Positions 9,266 to 16,337 of a stretch of DNA of 64,000 bases are shown here, in pieces (position 1 is the first letter of the stretch; each line of letters begins with the position of its first letter). The position numbers were made by a program, and so were the translations under genes. Under the pieces are notes generated by a model, which searched no databases, was not told where the DNA came from, and saw only the letters and a program-made list of their open reading frames with translations. Source of the DNA: Ancylobacter crimeensis (GTDB lineage Bacteria; Pseudomonadota; Alphaproteobacteria; Rhizobiales; Xanthobacteraceae); assembly GCF_023016805.1 (NCBI RefSeq), contig NZ_JALKCH010000006.1, positions 248,001-312,000 on the forward strand, read 5' to 3'.

Positions 9266-9958
9266 TCACACCCCGGCCGTGCGCGTGCCGCGCGCGAGCC
9301 TGCGGCCGAGGGCGCGGAAGGCAAGGTCCGCAAGCCCCGTATAAGCGAGGTACAGCACCATCACGACCAGCATGAAGGTGAAGGGTTCGCGGGTTGAACG
9401 GCCGATCGAAAGCGCGGCATAGACCGCATCCTGGAGCCCGATCACCGAAACCAGCGCGCAGGACTTCACCAGCGTCAGCCAGATGTTCCAGTAGCCCGGA
9501 AGGGCGAGCCGCATCAGTGGCGGCAGGACGACGACACGAGCCAGCGTCAAGGGCGGCATGCCGACGGCGATGCCGGCCTCGATCTCGCCCTGCGGGATGG
9601 AGAGATAGGCGCCGCGGAAGGTCTCTGTGAGATAGGCGCCGAAGATAACCCCGATCGACACGATGCCCGCGGTGAAGGGTTCGATCCGCAGCGGCTCGAG
9701 CCGGAGCGCGTCGGCGGTGGCGTTGATGGCGGTCTGACCGCCGAAATAGAGCAGCAGCATCAGCACCAGGGGCGGCATGCCGCGCACCAGCACCGTATAG
9801 GCGAGCGCCGCCAGCCGCACCGCCCGGTTGCCGGCGAGCCGCGCCCAGGCACCGCCGAGGCCGATCGCGGTCGCCAGCACCATCGCCCCGAGACTGAGCG
9901 CGACGGTCACCAGCATGCCGTGCAGCACGATCGGCAGGAAGTCGGTGAGCACTTTCAT
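9266..9958 (-). CDS. Polar amino acid ABC transporter permease (HisQ/ArtQ type)
   Basis: A 230-residue permease starting MKVLTDFLPIVLHGMLVTVA. The EAA-loop motif GEIEAGIAVGMPPLTLARVVVLPP and the VRGMPPLVLMLLLYFG segment are those of the HisQ/OccQ family. The ATG at 9958 is chosen because the usual hydrophobic N-terminus begins there, although the frame stays open further upstream. It is the second channel subunit of the importer, between the binding-protein gene and the other permease gene. Confidence 0.92.
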   Translation of the reverse strand: MKVLTDFLPIVLHGMLVTVALSLGAMVLATAIGLGGAWARLAGNRAVRLAALAYTVLVRGMPPLVLMLLLYFGGQTAINATADALRLEPLRIEPFTAGIVSIGVIFGAYLTETFRGAYLSIPQGEIEAGIAVGMPPLTLARVVVLPPLMRLALPGYWNIWLTLVKSCALVSVIGLQDAVYAALSIGRSTREPFTFMLVVMVLYLAYTGLADLAFRALGRRLARGTRTAGV

Positions 9959-10043
9959 GGGAGCGGCTTCACGGCGTCCGGAGCTTGCGGGAAGGGCGAG
10001 GCCGGCAGGCCGCTCGCGCGCGGCATGCCGGCCTTCCGCCGGA

Positions 10044-10829
10044 TCACTCGTAGATGTCGAAGGTGAAGTACTTGTCGTTGATCGCCTTGTAGGTGCCGTC
10101 GGCACGCATGTCCTTGAACGCCTTGTCCAGCGCCTCCTTCAGCGCGACGTCGTCCTTGCGCATGGCGACGCCGGCGCCCTCGCCGAGGCAGCCGGCATCG
10201 CGCACCGGCTCGCCGACCAGCGCGAAGCCCTTGCCGTCATCGCTCTTCAGGAAGGAGTTGGTGATCGCCACCATGCCGTTGAAGGCAAGGTCGATCCGCC
10301 CCGAGGTCAGGTCGAGATAAAGGGCATCGGAGTTCGGATAGACCGTGAGCTTGGCCTTCGGATAGGCCTTCTTCACATAACACTCATAGATTCCCGGCAC
10401 CGCGCCGACCGTGGCACCGCCGAGCGCCGGATCCTTGAAGTCGACCTTCACGTCCGACGTGCCGACGAAGGCGGCGGAGGGACGGTAATAGGGATCGGTG
10501 AAGAGAAGCTGCTTCTTGCGTTCCTCGGTGATGCCCATCGAGGAGAAGATGGCGTCGTAGCGGCGGGTCTGCAGGCCGGCGACGATGCCGTCCCAGTCCT
10601 GCTGGACGAACGCGCATGTGCGCTTCATCTTCTCGCAGGCGGCCATTGCGATATCGACGTCGAAGCCGACGATCTTGCCGTCCGAGGTCAGCAGGTTGAA
10701 GGGCGGATAGGCCGCCTCCGTGGCGAAGACGATGGTCTTGTCCTGGGTCTTGTCCTGCGCTGCGACCGGGCCGGCGAGGGCGCCCATCACGCAGGACAGC
10801 GCGAAGCCGAGGGCCAGATAGTTCTTCAT
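10044..10829 (-). CDS. Periplasmic substrate-binding protein of a polar amino acid ABC transporter
   Basis: A 261-residue SBP_bac_3 protein. The start MKNYLALGFALSCVMGALAG is a Sec signal peptide, with cleavage expected after the VAA of PVAAQDK. The mature part shows the family opening IVFATEAAYPPFN, followed by GFDVDIAMA and the DWDGIVAGLQTRRYD(A)I block of lysine/arginine/ornithine and opine binding proteins. The cationic-amino-acid resemblance fits a guanidino or other basic ligand, but the ligand cannot be read from sequence alone. It lies between the ATPase and permease genes of the same operon. Confidence 0.92.
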   Translation of the reverse strand: MKNYLALGFALSCVMGALAGPVAAQDKTQDKTIVFATEAAYPPFNLLTSDGKIVGFDVDIAMAACEKMKRTCAFVQQDWDGIVAGLQTRRYDAIFSSMGITEERKKQLLFTDPYYRPSAAFVGTSDVKVDFKDPALGGATVGAVPGIYECYVKKAYPKAKLTVYPNSDALYLDLTSGRIDLAFNGMVAITNSFLKSDDGKGFALVGEPVRDAGCLGEGAGVAMRKDDVALKEALDKAFKDMRADGTYKAINDKYFTFDIYE

Positions 10830-10861
10830 CGAGAGTCCCCAGTTTTCATTGAGGCCGCGTT

Positions 10862-11692
10862 TCAGACGGCGGCCCGGGTCAGGAAGGCTTTCAGGCGTTC
10901 GGAACGGGGCGCGCGGAAGAGTTCGCCGGGCGGGCCGGCCTCCTCCACCTCGCCCTTGTGGAGAAACAGGACCTTCGAGGAGACATCGCGGGCGAAGGCC
11001 ATTTCGTGGGTCACCACGATCATGGTGCGCCCCTCCTCGGCGAGACCGCGTATGACCTTCAGCACCTCGCCGACGAGTTCCGGGTCGAGCGCGGAGGTCG
11101 GCTCGTCGAACAGCACCGCCGCCGGCTCCATGGCCAGCGCGCGGGCAATGGCGGCGCGCTGCTGCTGGCCACCGGACATGAAGGCGGGATAGGCGTCGCG
11201 CTTTTCGTAGAGCCCGACGCGCTGGAGATAATGCTCCGCGCTCTCCCGGGCCTCGGCCTTCGACCTGCCCTGAACGTGGACCGGTCCGGCCATGACGTTG
11301 TCCAGCACATTCATGTGCGACCAGAGATTGAACCCCTGGAACACCATGCCGAGCATGGCGCGGATGCGGCGCACCTGCTTTCTGTCGCCGGCTACGAGTC
11401 CCTGCGGACCGGGCCGTAGGTCGAGGTCCTCGCCGCCGATGCGCAGGGATCCGCTGGTCGGCATTTCCAGGAGGTTGAGACAGCGCAGGAAGGTGCTCTT
11501 GCCCGAACCGCTGGCGCCGATGATTGAAATCACGTCGTGGTTCGCAGCCTCGAGCGAGATGCCGCGCAGCACGGAAAGCGAGCCGAAATCCTTGCAGATG
11601 CGCTGCGCCGCGATGATCGGCTGCGCGCCGGCTGCCTCGCTGTCCCTGTCCACGCCGTGCTGCCCCCCGTCCATTGGGCGGGTACATGGCAT
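10862..11692 (-). CDS. Polar amino acid ABC transporter ATP-binding protein (HisP/GlnQ type)
   Basis: A 276-residue ATPase. Walker A is GASGSGKST, the Q-loop region GMVFQGFNLWSHMNVLDN, the signature MSGGQQQRAAIARAL, Walker B AVLFDEPTSALD, and the H-loop VVTHEM. It energises the importer. It is the first gene of the island operon; the ATG at 11692 lies only 7 bp from the edge of the long palindrome at 11700-11730. A second in-frame ATG at 11674 would leave a 25-bp leader and is equally plausible, since neither has a strong ribosome-binding site. Confidence 0.92.
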   Translation of the reverse strand: MPCTRPMDGGQHGVDRDSEAAGAQPIIAAQRICKDFGSLSVLRGISLEAANHDVISIIGASGSGKSTFLRCLNLLEMPTSGSLRIGGEDLDLRPGPQGLVAGDRKQVRRIRAMLGMVFQGFNLWSHMNVLDNVMAGPVHVQGRSKAEARESAEHYLQRVGLYEKRDAYPAFMSGGQQQRAAIARALAMEPAAVLFDEPTSALDPELVGEVLKVIRGLAEEGRTMIVVTHEMAFARDVSSKVLFLHKGEVEEAGPPGELFRAPRSERLKAFLTRAAV

Positions 11693-11699
11693 CTGTCTG

Positions 11700-11730
11700 T
11701 CGCGTAAGTCAAGTTACTTGACATACGCGA
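11700..11730. promoter_or_regulatory. Palindromic operator candidate, copy 2
   Basis: The core GTCAAGTTACTTGAC at 11708-11722 is identical to the copy at 5124-5138. Here the symmetry extends outward through TCGCGTA..TACGCGA, giving 31 bp with a single mismatched pair. It sits between the divergent importer operon (ATG 11692) and the ureohydrolase gene (ATG 11864) and could control both. Confidence 0.72.
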
Positions 11731-11863
11731 TATGCCTATTCACACAAGGCATGGACTGTCGCCGCGCGCTGCGCCGCAGCTCCGAAGCCGCCGCCCTGTC
11801 GTCCTGACTTAGCCTTTGCCTTGCCTTGCCTTGTCCCGCCCGTCCCGCCCAATCGAGGCTCCA

Positions 11864-12817
11864 ATGACCGACACGCCCGACCTCGCCGCCCTCTACGGTT
11901 CCGCCGCCTCGACCTTCATGGGTCTGGAAGCCTGCAGCGACCTGAACCAACTCAAGGCGCCGGTCGCCTTCATCGGCGCGCCCTGCGCGAGCCCCTACAG
12001 CGCGGTGGGCGCCTATTGCCGCCACGCGCCCGACGCGCTACGGGCGGCAACCGTCTCGCTTGCCGCCAATCTCTGGCACTACGATTTCGACCTGGGCGGC
12101 CCCATGTTCCCGAGCCGCGAGCTGGCGGCGGTCGATTGCGGCAACCTGCCCTATGACGAGGCGGATGCCCCCGGCAACCGCGAGATCATCCGCAACGCCA
12201 TTCGTACCATTCGCGCCCGCGGTGCGGTGCCGATCACGGTCGGCGGCGACGATTCCATCCCGATCCCGGTCCTGGAGGCTCTTGGCGAGACAGGCGAGCG
12301 CTACACCATTCTCCAGCTCGACGCCCATATCGACTGGCGCGACGAATATATGGGCGAGCGACAGGGCCTCTCCTCCACCATGCGCCGCGCCTCCGAGATG
12401 AAGCACATCGAGCGCATCGTCCAGGTCGGCGCGCGCAGCATCGGCTCGGCCCGCCCGCAGGACTATCAGGACGCGCTGGACTGGGGCGTGCGCTTCGTCA
12501 CCGGATATGAACTGCACCGGCAGGGCGTGGAGGCCGCACTCGCCCTGATCCCGGAAGGCTCCAACATCATCGTCACCACCGACGCCGATGTGATGGACCC
12601 CGCGCTCGTGCCCGGAGTCATCGGCCGCTGCCCCGGCGGGCTGAACTATTACCAGATGGTCGATCTCATCAAGGGTGCCGCCGCGCGCGGGCGGATCGCG
12701 GCGATGAACTTCGTCGAGTTCATGCCGGAACGCGATGTCAGCGGCCTCGGCGCGCTCAATATCGCCCGTCTCATCATGACCGCGATGGGCGTGCTGGCCC
12801 GGCAGGCTGCCCGCTGA
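11864..12817 (+). CDS. Ureohydrolase (agmatinase/arginase family) with an altered metal ligand
   Basis: A 317-residue arginase-superfamily protein, expected to hydrolyse a guanidino compound to urea and an amine. The metal motifs LDAHIDWRD (Asp153, His155, Asp157) and TTDADVMDP (Asp240, Asp242) are intact. The first motif reads GGDDS (Asp130), where most agmatinases and arginases have GGDHS with a Mn-binding His. ATG 11864 is preferred: it has GAGG upstream and gives the expected N-terminus. It is divergent from the importer operon across the shared palindrome. Substrate could be agmatine, guanidinobutyrate, creatine-like compounds or guanidine; the sequence does not decide. Confidence 0.85.
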   Translation: MTDTPDLAALYGSAASTFMGLEACSDLNQLKAPVAFIGAPCASPYSAVGAYCRHAPDALRAATVSLAANLWHYDFDLGGPMFPSRELAAVDCGNLPYDEADAPGNREIIRNAIRTIRARGAVPITVGGDDSIPIPVLEALGETGERYTILQLDAHIDWRDEYMGERQGLSSTMRRASEMKHIERIVQVGARSIGSARPQDYQDALDWGVRFVTGYELHRQGVEAALALIPEGSNIIVTTDADVMDPALVPGVIGRCPGGLNYYQMVDLIKGAAARGRIAAMNFVEFMPERDVSGLGALNIARLIMTAMGVLARQAAR

Positions 12818-12823
12818 CGATGC

Positions 12824-12852
12824 CGGCGCGCCCGGCCGGGCCGGGCGCGCCG
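12824..12852. terminator. GC-only hairpin between convergent genes
   Basis: A 13-bp perfect stem (arms CGGCGCGCCCGGC and its complement, loop CGG) lies 6 bp after the ureohydrolase stop and 4 bp before the end of ctlX. There is no T-tract on either side, so it may be a bidirectional Rho-assisted or 3'-end stabilising hairpin. Confidence 0.45.
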
Positions 12853-12856
12853 CTCC

Positions 12857-13822
12857 TCAGCCGCGCGGCGACAGGTGGATGCCGGCGAGCATGCAGCGCA
12901 CCGACCCGCCGGCAAGTTCGATGGTCGGCACTTCCAGCGGCAATAGCTCGACGGAGCGCTCCAGCACCCCGCGCTGTTCCGCGGTGAGGCTGCGGGCGGC
13001 GCGGGCGGACAGGGCGAGAATGCGCCCCCCGCGCCCGTCGAGCTCTATTGCATTGCCGGCAAAGTCCTCGATCTGGCGATGGCTCAGCGCCACCACCGCG
13101 CGCCCGGCATCGGACAGCCGGTCGGCGACCTCGGCACGCCGGCGCGCATCGCGGATGGTGTCGAGCCCAATCAGCGCAACCTCGGTGCCGACGCACATCA
13201 GCACATTCGTGTGGTAGATCGGCCGGCCCGCCGCATCCGCCGCATCGAACACCACCGGCTCGAAATTGAAGTGCGTGCAGAAGCGCTCCAGCGCGATCTC
13301 ATTGGTCCGGTTCGACCGGGCGGCATAGGCGACGCGTTCAATATGGTCCAGCACCATGGCGCCGGTCCCTTCGAGATAGACCTCGTCCTGCTCCAGCCCC
13401 GAATAGTCGATGATGTCCTGCACGCGGTAGCGCTGCTTGAGCATCTCCACCACATCCGCGCGCCGCTCCCGCCGCCGGCTGGGCGAGAACATCGGATAGA
13501 GCGCGACATGGCCGCCCGAATGAGTGGAGAACCAGTTGTTGGGGAACACCGAATCCGGCGTCTCGGTGCCCTCGTCCTCGAACAGGTGCACGTCGACGCC
13601 CGCTTGTGCCAGCGCCTCCGCGACCGCGCTCACCTCCCGATAGGCATGGGAGGCGAGGCTTCCGCGGCTGCCGGTGACCGGGCACTGGAAGGCATTGTCC
13701 GCCGCCGTCGCCTCATTCGGCGTGAAGTGATGCGGGCGGATCATCACAACCGCACGGGGAGCCTGCACGGAGCGCTTGGCGTGGGACGGGACGGGACGGC
13801 TCAGGATGGCGGCGGCGTGCAT
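12857..13822 (-). CDS. ctlX: Citrulline utilisation hydrolase CtlX-like (amidinotransferase/deiminase superfamily)
   Basis: A 321-residue guanidino-group modifying enzyme of the arginine deiminase/DDAH fold. Signatures are VMIRPHHFTPNEATAADNAFQ near the N-terminus, TPDSVFPNNWFSTH with the substrate Asp, LEGTGAMVLDH, the catalytic His region IYHTNVLM, and the nucleophile Cys at about residue 310 in GGSVRCMLAGIHL. CtlX-type proteins act on citrulline or related ureido/guanidino amino acids to give ornithine. It is divergent from an Lrp/AsnC regulator, a usual arrangement for amino-acid catabolism. It is convergent to the ureohydrolase gene, so the neighbourhood is rich in guanidino/ureido chemistry. 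Confidence 0.85.
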   Translation of the reverse strand: MHAAAILSRPVPSHAKRSVQAPRAVVMIRPHHFTPNEATAADNAFQCPVTGSRGSLASHAYREVSAVAEALAQAGVDVHLFEDEGTETPDSVFPNNWFSTHSGGHVALYPMFSPSRRRERRADVVEMLKQRYRVQDIIDYSGLEQDEVYLEGTGAMVLDHIERVAYAARSNRTNEIALERFCTHFNFEPVVFDAADAAGRPIYHTNVLMCVGTEVALIGLDTIRDARRRAEVADRLSDAGRAVVALSHRQIEDFAGNAIELDGRGGRILALSARAARSLTAEQRGVLERSVELLPLEVPTIELAGGSVRCMLAGIHLSPRG

Positions 13823-13903
13823 GGTTAAAACCCCTCGCTGGCGATGAACGATGCGAGGGGGATGCTAGGACTACGCAGTTTGCGCCTAGAATCTCCATCC
13901 TGT

Positions 13904-13913
13904 ATAAATTTAT
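13904..13913. promoter_or_regulatory. AT-rich palindrome in the ctlX-lrp divergent region
   Basis: ATAAATTTAT is a perfect palindrome inside an AT-rich stretch of otherwise GC-rich DNA. It lies 81 bp before the ctlX start and 26 bp before the lrp start. Lrp-type regulators bind degenerate AT-rich palindromes, so this is a candidate site for the adjacent regulator; it could also be part of a -10 element. Confidence 0.4.
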
Positions 13914-13939
13914 CAATCCTTCTGAACATTTTGCTCAGT

Positions 13940-14383
13940 ATGAATGATCGATCCGATATGCACGTCTTCGACGATCTCGATCATCGCCTGATCGCCATCC
14001 TGCGCGAGGACGGGCGGGCTCCGGTGTCGAAACTGGCGACCATCCTCGGTATCACGCGGGCCACGGTGCAGAAGCGGATCGACCGGCTGCTGGAATCAGG
14101 CGCCGTGCTCGGCTTCACCCTGCGGGTGCGACAGGACTATGACGCCTCCGCGATCCGGGCGGTGATGCTGATCGAGGTGACCGGCCGCTCCACGACCGCG
14201 GTGATCCGGACGTTGCGCGGCCTGCCGGAGCTGCATGCGCTGCACACCACCAACGGTGGCTGGGACCTGATCGCCGAGATCCGTGCCGCGAGCCTCAGCG
14301 ATTTCGACCGCGTGCTTCGCCAGGTGCGCACCATAGACGGGGTGCTGAACAGCGAAACCAGTATCCTGCTGAGTTCGGTCTGA
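13940..14383 (+). CDS. Lrp/AsnC family transcriptional regulator
   Basis: A 147-residue regulator. Residues 12-60 are the AsnC-type helix-turn-helix (DDLDHRLIAILREDGRAPVSKL, then RATVQKRIDRLLESG). The rest is the RAM ligand-binding/oligomerisation domain. The start is ATG 13940; ATG 13958 would give the shorter MHVFDDLD form. It is divergently transcribed from ctlX with 117 bp between starts, so it most likely senses an amino acid (such as ornithine, arginine or citrulline) and controls ctlX. That link is inference from arrangement. Confidence 0.9.
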   Translation: MNDRSDMHVFDDLDHRLIAILREDGRAPVSKLATILGITRATVQKRIDRLLESGAVLGFTLRVRQDYDASAIRAVMLIEVTGRSTTAVIRTLRGLPELHALHTTNGGWDLIAEIRAASLSDFDRVLRQVRTIDGVLNSETSILLSSV

Positions 14384-14414
14384 GTTACCGGGGGAAGCGA
14401 GCCGGCTGCAGACG

Positions 14415-14445
14415 AAAACGGCGCCGGTCACGAGGACCGGCGCCG
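14415..14445 (-). terminator. Rho-independent terminator of glnII
   Basis: An 11-bp perfect stem (arms CGGCGCCGGTC / GACCGGCGCCG, loop of 5) at 14419-14445 is followed on the minus strand by TTTT at 14418-14415. It lies 30 bp after the glnII stop and between convergent genes. Confidence 0.75.
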
Positions 14446-14474
14446 CTGGATCTCAAGCCGTTCGGTAAGGTCGA

Positions 14475-15509
14475 TCAGGCCGCAGCGGAGGCCGCGGTCG
14501 AGACTTCCGAGATGGTCTTCAGAACCTGGGAAGCGATCTGGTAGGGGTCGCCCTGGGAATTCGGGCGGCGGTCCTCGAGATAGCCCTTGTAGTCGTTCTT
14601 GATGAAGGAGTGGGGCACGCGGATCGAAGCACCGCGGTCGGCCACGCCGTAGGAGAACTTGTTCCACGGCGCCGTCTCATGCTTGCCGGTGAGGCGCATG
14701 TGGTTGTCCGGGCCGTAGACGGCGATGTGGTCGTCGAGGTTCTTGTCGAACTGCGCCATCAGCGCCTCGAAATAGGCCTTGCCGCCCACTTCGCGCATAT
14801 ACTTCGTGGAGAAGTTGCAGTGCATGCCCGAGCCGTTCCAGTCGGTGTCGCCGAGCGGCTTGCAGTGCCACTCGATGTCGATGCCGTACTTTTCGGTCAG
14901 GCGCTGCAGCAGATAGCGGGCCATCCACACTTCGTCGGCCGCCTTCTTGGAGCCCTTGCCGAAGATCTGGAATTCCCACTGGCCCTTCGCGACTTCCGCG
15001 TTGATGCCTTCATGGTTGATGCCGGCCTCGAGGCAGAGCTCGAGATGCTCTTCCACGATCTGGCGGGCGACGTCGCCGACATTCTTGAAGCCGACGCCGG
15101 TGTAGTACGGGCCCTGCGGCGCGGGATAGCCGTGCTCCGGGAAGCCGAGCGGACGGCCGTCCTTGTAGAAGAAGTACTCCTGCTCGAAGCCGAACCAGGC
15201 GCCTTCATCGTCGAGGATCGTGGCGCGGGCGTTGGAAGCATGCGGGGTGACGCCATCCGGCATCATCACTTCGCACATCACCAGAACGCCGTTCTTGCGG
15301 GCCGGATCGGGGTAGCACGCGACGGGCTTCAGCACGCAGTCGGAGCTGCGGCCTTCCGCCTGCATGGTCGACGAGCCGTCGAAACCCCAGAGCGGAAGCT
15401 CCTCGAGCGCCGGGAAATGGTCGAATTCCTTGATCTGCGTCTTGCCGCGCAGATTCGGGACGGGGGTGTAGCCGTCCAGCCAGATGTACTCGAGTTTGTA
15501 CTTCGTCAT
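14475..15509 (-). CDS. glnII: Glutamine synthetase type II
   Basis: A 344-residue eukaryote-like glutamine synthetase (GSII), which makes glutamine from glutamate and ammonia. It begins MTKYKLEYIWLDGYTPVPNL and has the characteristic WGFDGSST, FGFEQEYFF, NHEGINAEVAKGQWEFQ and GKHETAPWNKFSYGVADRGAS motifs. The length fits GSII and excludes GSI (about 470). GSII beside GSI is typical of Rhizobiales. ATG 15509 gives the canonical N-terminus. A sigma-54 promoter lies about 85-100 bp upstream and a GstI-like gene is divergent, so nitrogen-limitation control through NtrC is expected. Confidence 0.96.
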   Translation of the reverse strand: MTKYKLEYIWLDGYTPVPNLRGKTQIKEFDHFPALEELPLWGFDGSSTMQAEGRSSDCVLKPVACYPDPARKNGVLVMCEVMMPDGVTPHASNARATILDDEGAWFGFEQEYFFYKDGRPLGFPEHGYPAPQGPYYTGVGFKNVGDVARQIVEEHLELCLEAGINHEGINAEVAKGQWEFQIFGKGSKKAADEVWMARYLLQRLTEKYGIDIEWHCKPLGDTDWNGSGMHCNFSTKYMREVGGKAYFEALMAQFDKNLDDHIAVYGPDNHMRLTGKHETAPWNKFSYGVADRGASIRVPHSFIKNDYKGYLEDRRPNSQGDPYQIASQVLKTISEVSTAASAAA

Positions 15510-15593
15510 TGCGGGTCTCTCATAAGCTCGGAGCGCGAGGCTTGCCGATGCCGCGCAAGGGGCATCGCCACCGCCAGAGGCTGGCAAGACATA

Positions 15594-15610
15594 AGCAGGA
15601 AGCGTGCCAG
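15594..15610 (-). promoter_or_regulatory. Sigma-54 promoter of glnII
   Basis: Minus-strand CTGGCACGCTTCCTGCT matches the sigma-54 consensus YTGGCACG-N4-TTGCW: the -24 element is perfect, the -12 element has one mismatch, and the GG-to-GC spacing is exactly 10 bp. Transcription would start near 15583, giving a leader of about 75 nt. glnII of rhizobia is known to be NtrC/sigma-54 dependent. Confidence 0.75.
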
Positions 15611-16060
15611 ATGGGACGACCCCGCGCCCGCGCCGTGATTCGCACGACGCCCGGCCATGGAACAGGCGGCGCCGATCCCCGTTGACCAAGGGTCTCGCGG
15701 GACGGTGAGCGGCGAGAGGTAAAACGCAGGGCTGCCATGTCGCAAACGGAGAGGCGGCAGCGGGCGACCGACCCACGGTACGGCGAAGCAGGGTTTGCCC
15801 ACTTGGAAGGCAGGCCGCCTATCCGATCGGCACAGAAGCGCGGCAGACGTCCAATTTGTGGGCGCACAAATATTCGGCGGATGCTCGTATCGACAGGTCG
15901 GGGGCGGAGATTTGCCGGGAGCCGTGGCAATATGGATTGTGCTGAAATTTACGGCAAATACTGCTTTTAGATTAGGCAATCTGCTGCACAACGGGGCATT
16001 GAATGCTATATAGGGTTCAAGAGCTGACGCCACGCTGCGCAGCACGTAAGGAGTAAGACG
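15611..16060. other. Long divergent regulatory region of glnII and the GstI-like gene
   Basis: No gene is supported here. It should contain the NtrC sites for glnII and the promoter of the DUF2735 gene. I see a near-16-bp palindrome at 15854-15871 and an AT-rich TATATAG at 16007-16013 that could be a -10 element for the plus-strand gene. I did not find a convincing NtrC dyad by eye. Confidence 0.5.
15854..15871. repeat. 18-bp palindrome in the glnII upstream region
   Basis: ATTTGTG-GGCG-CACAAAT has two perfect 7-bp arms around a 4-bp centre. It is about 270 bp upstream of the predicted glnII start of transcription and 190 bp upstream of the DUF2735 gene, a plausible activator or repressor site. 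The protein is unknown. Confidence 0.45.
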
Positions 16061-16270
16061 ATGCCGACACCGACCATCGCCCCCGAAGGGGCGCAGATCT
16101 TCCAGTTCCCGAAGGGCGGCCGCGCCGGCCTGACGGGCGCCCGCGCAAAGGCCCCGCAGCCCTTCGAGATCCCCTCGCTGCAGATCGCCGCCGCCCTCGA
16201 TGGCAGCTGGTACCATGCCGAGGCGATCCAGGATGCCGAGCACGCCGCCGAACACGAGCGCAAGAACTGA
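16061..16270 (+). CDS. GstI-like small protein (DUF2735)
   Basis: A 69-residue protein with the DUF2735 pattern: AQIFQFPKGGRAGL at residues 11-24 and DGSWYHAEAIQDAEH near residues 47-61. In Rhizobium leguminosarum a small gene in the same place, divergent from glnII, encodes GstI, a translational inhibitor of GSII. Position, size and the QFP-GGR and WYH motifs make this the likely equivalent, though I recall rather than computed the similarity. The start has AGGAG 8 bp upstream and the gene is followed by a terminator. Confidence 0.78.
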   Translation: MPTPTIAPEGAQIFQFPKGGRAGLTGARAKAPQPFEIPSLQIAAALDGSWYHAEAIQDAEHAAEHERKN

Positions 16271-16299
16271 CGACATGCGCGTATCCTGTCTCCCATGAG

Positions 16300-16330
16300 G
16301 GGCCGCTCCCGTGAGGTGCGGCCCTTTTTT
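16300..16330 (+). terminator. Rho-independent terminator of the GstI-like gene
   Basis: Stem GGGCCGC / GCGGCCC (16300-16306, 16318-16324) followed by TTTTTT at 16325-16330. It lies between the convergent DUF2735 and glutaminase genes. Confidence 0.85.
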
Positions 16331-16337
16331 GTGGGGA

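Noticed and set aside
10044-11687. A 547-codon minus-strand frame that could look like an ATPase-binding protein fusion
   Set aside because: Its first half reads the ATPase gene in the wrong frame; only the second half, from ATG 10829, is real and begins with a signal peptide.
15971-16016. Sigma-54 promoter for the GstI-like gene
   Set aside because: GG and GC pairs near GGGGCATTGAATGCT have the right spacing, but the flanking bases do not match TGGCAC and TTGCA. A sigma-70-type TATATAG is more likely.
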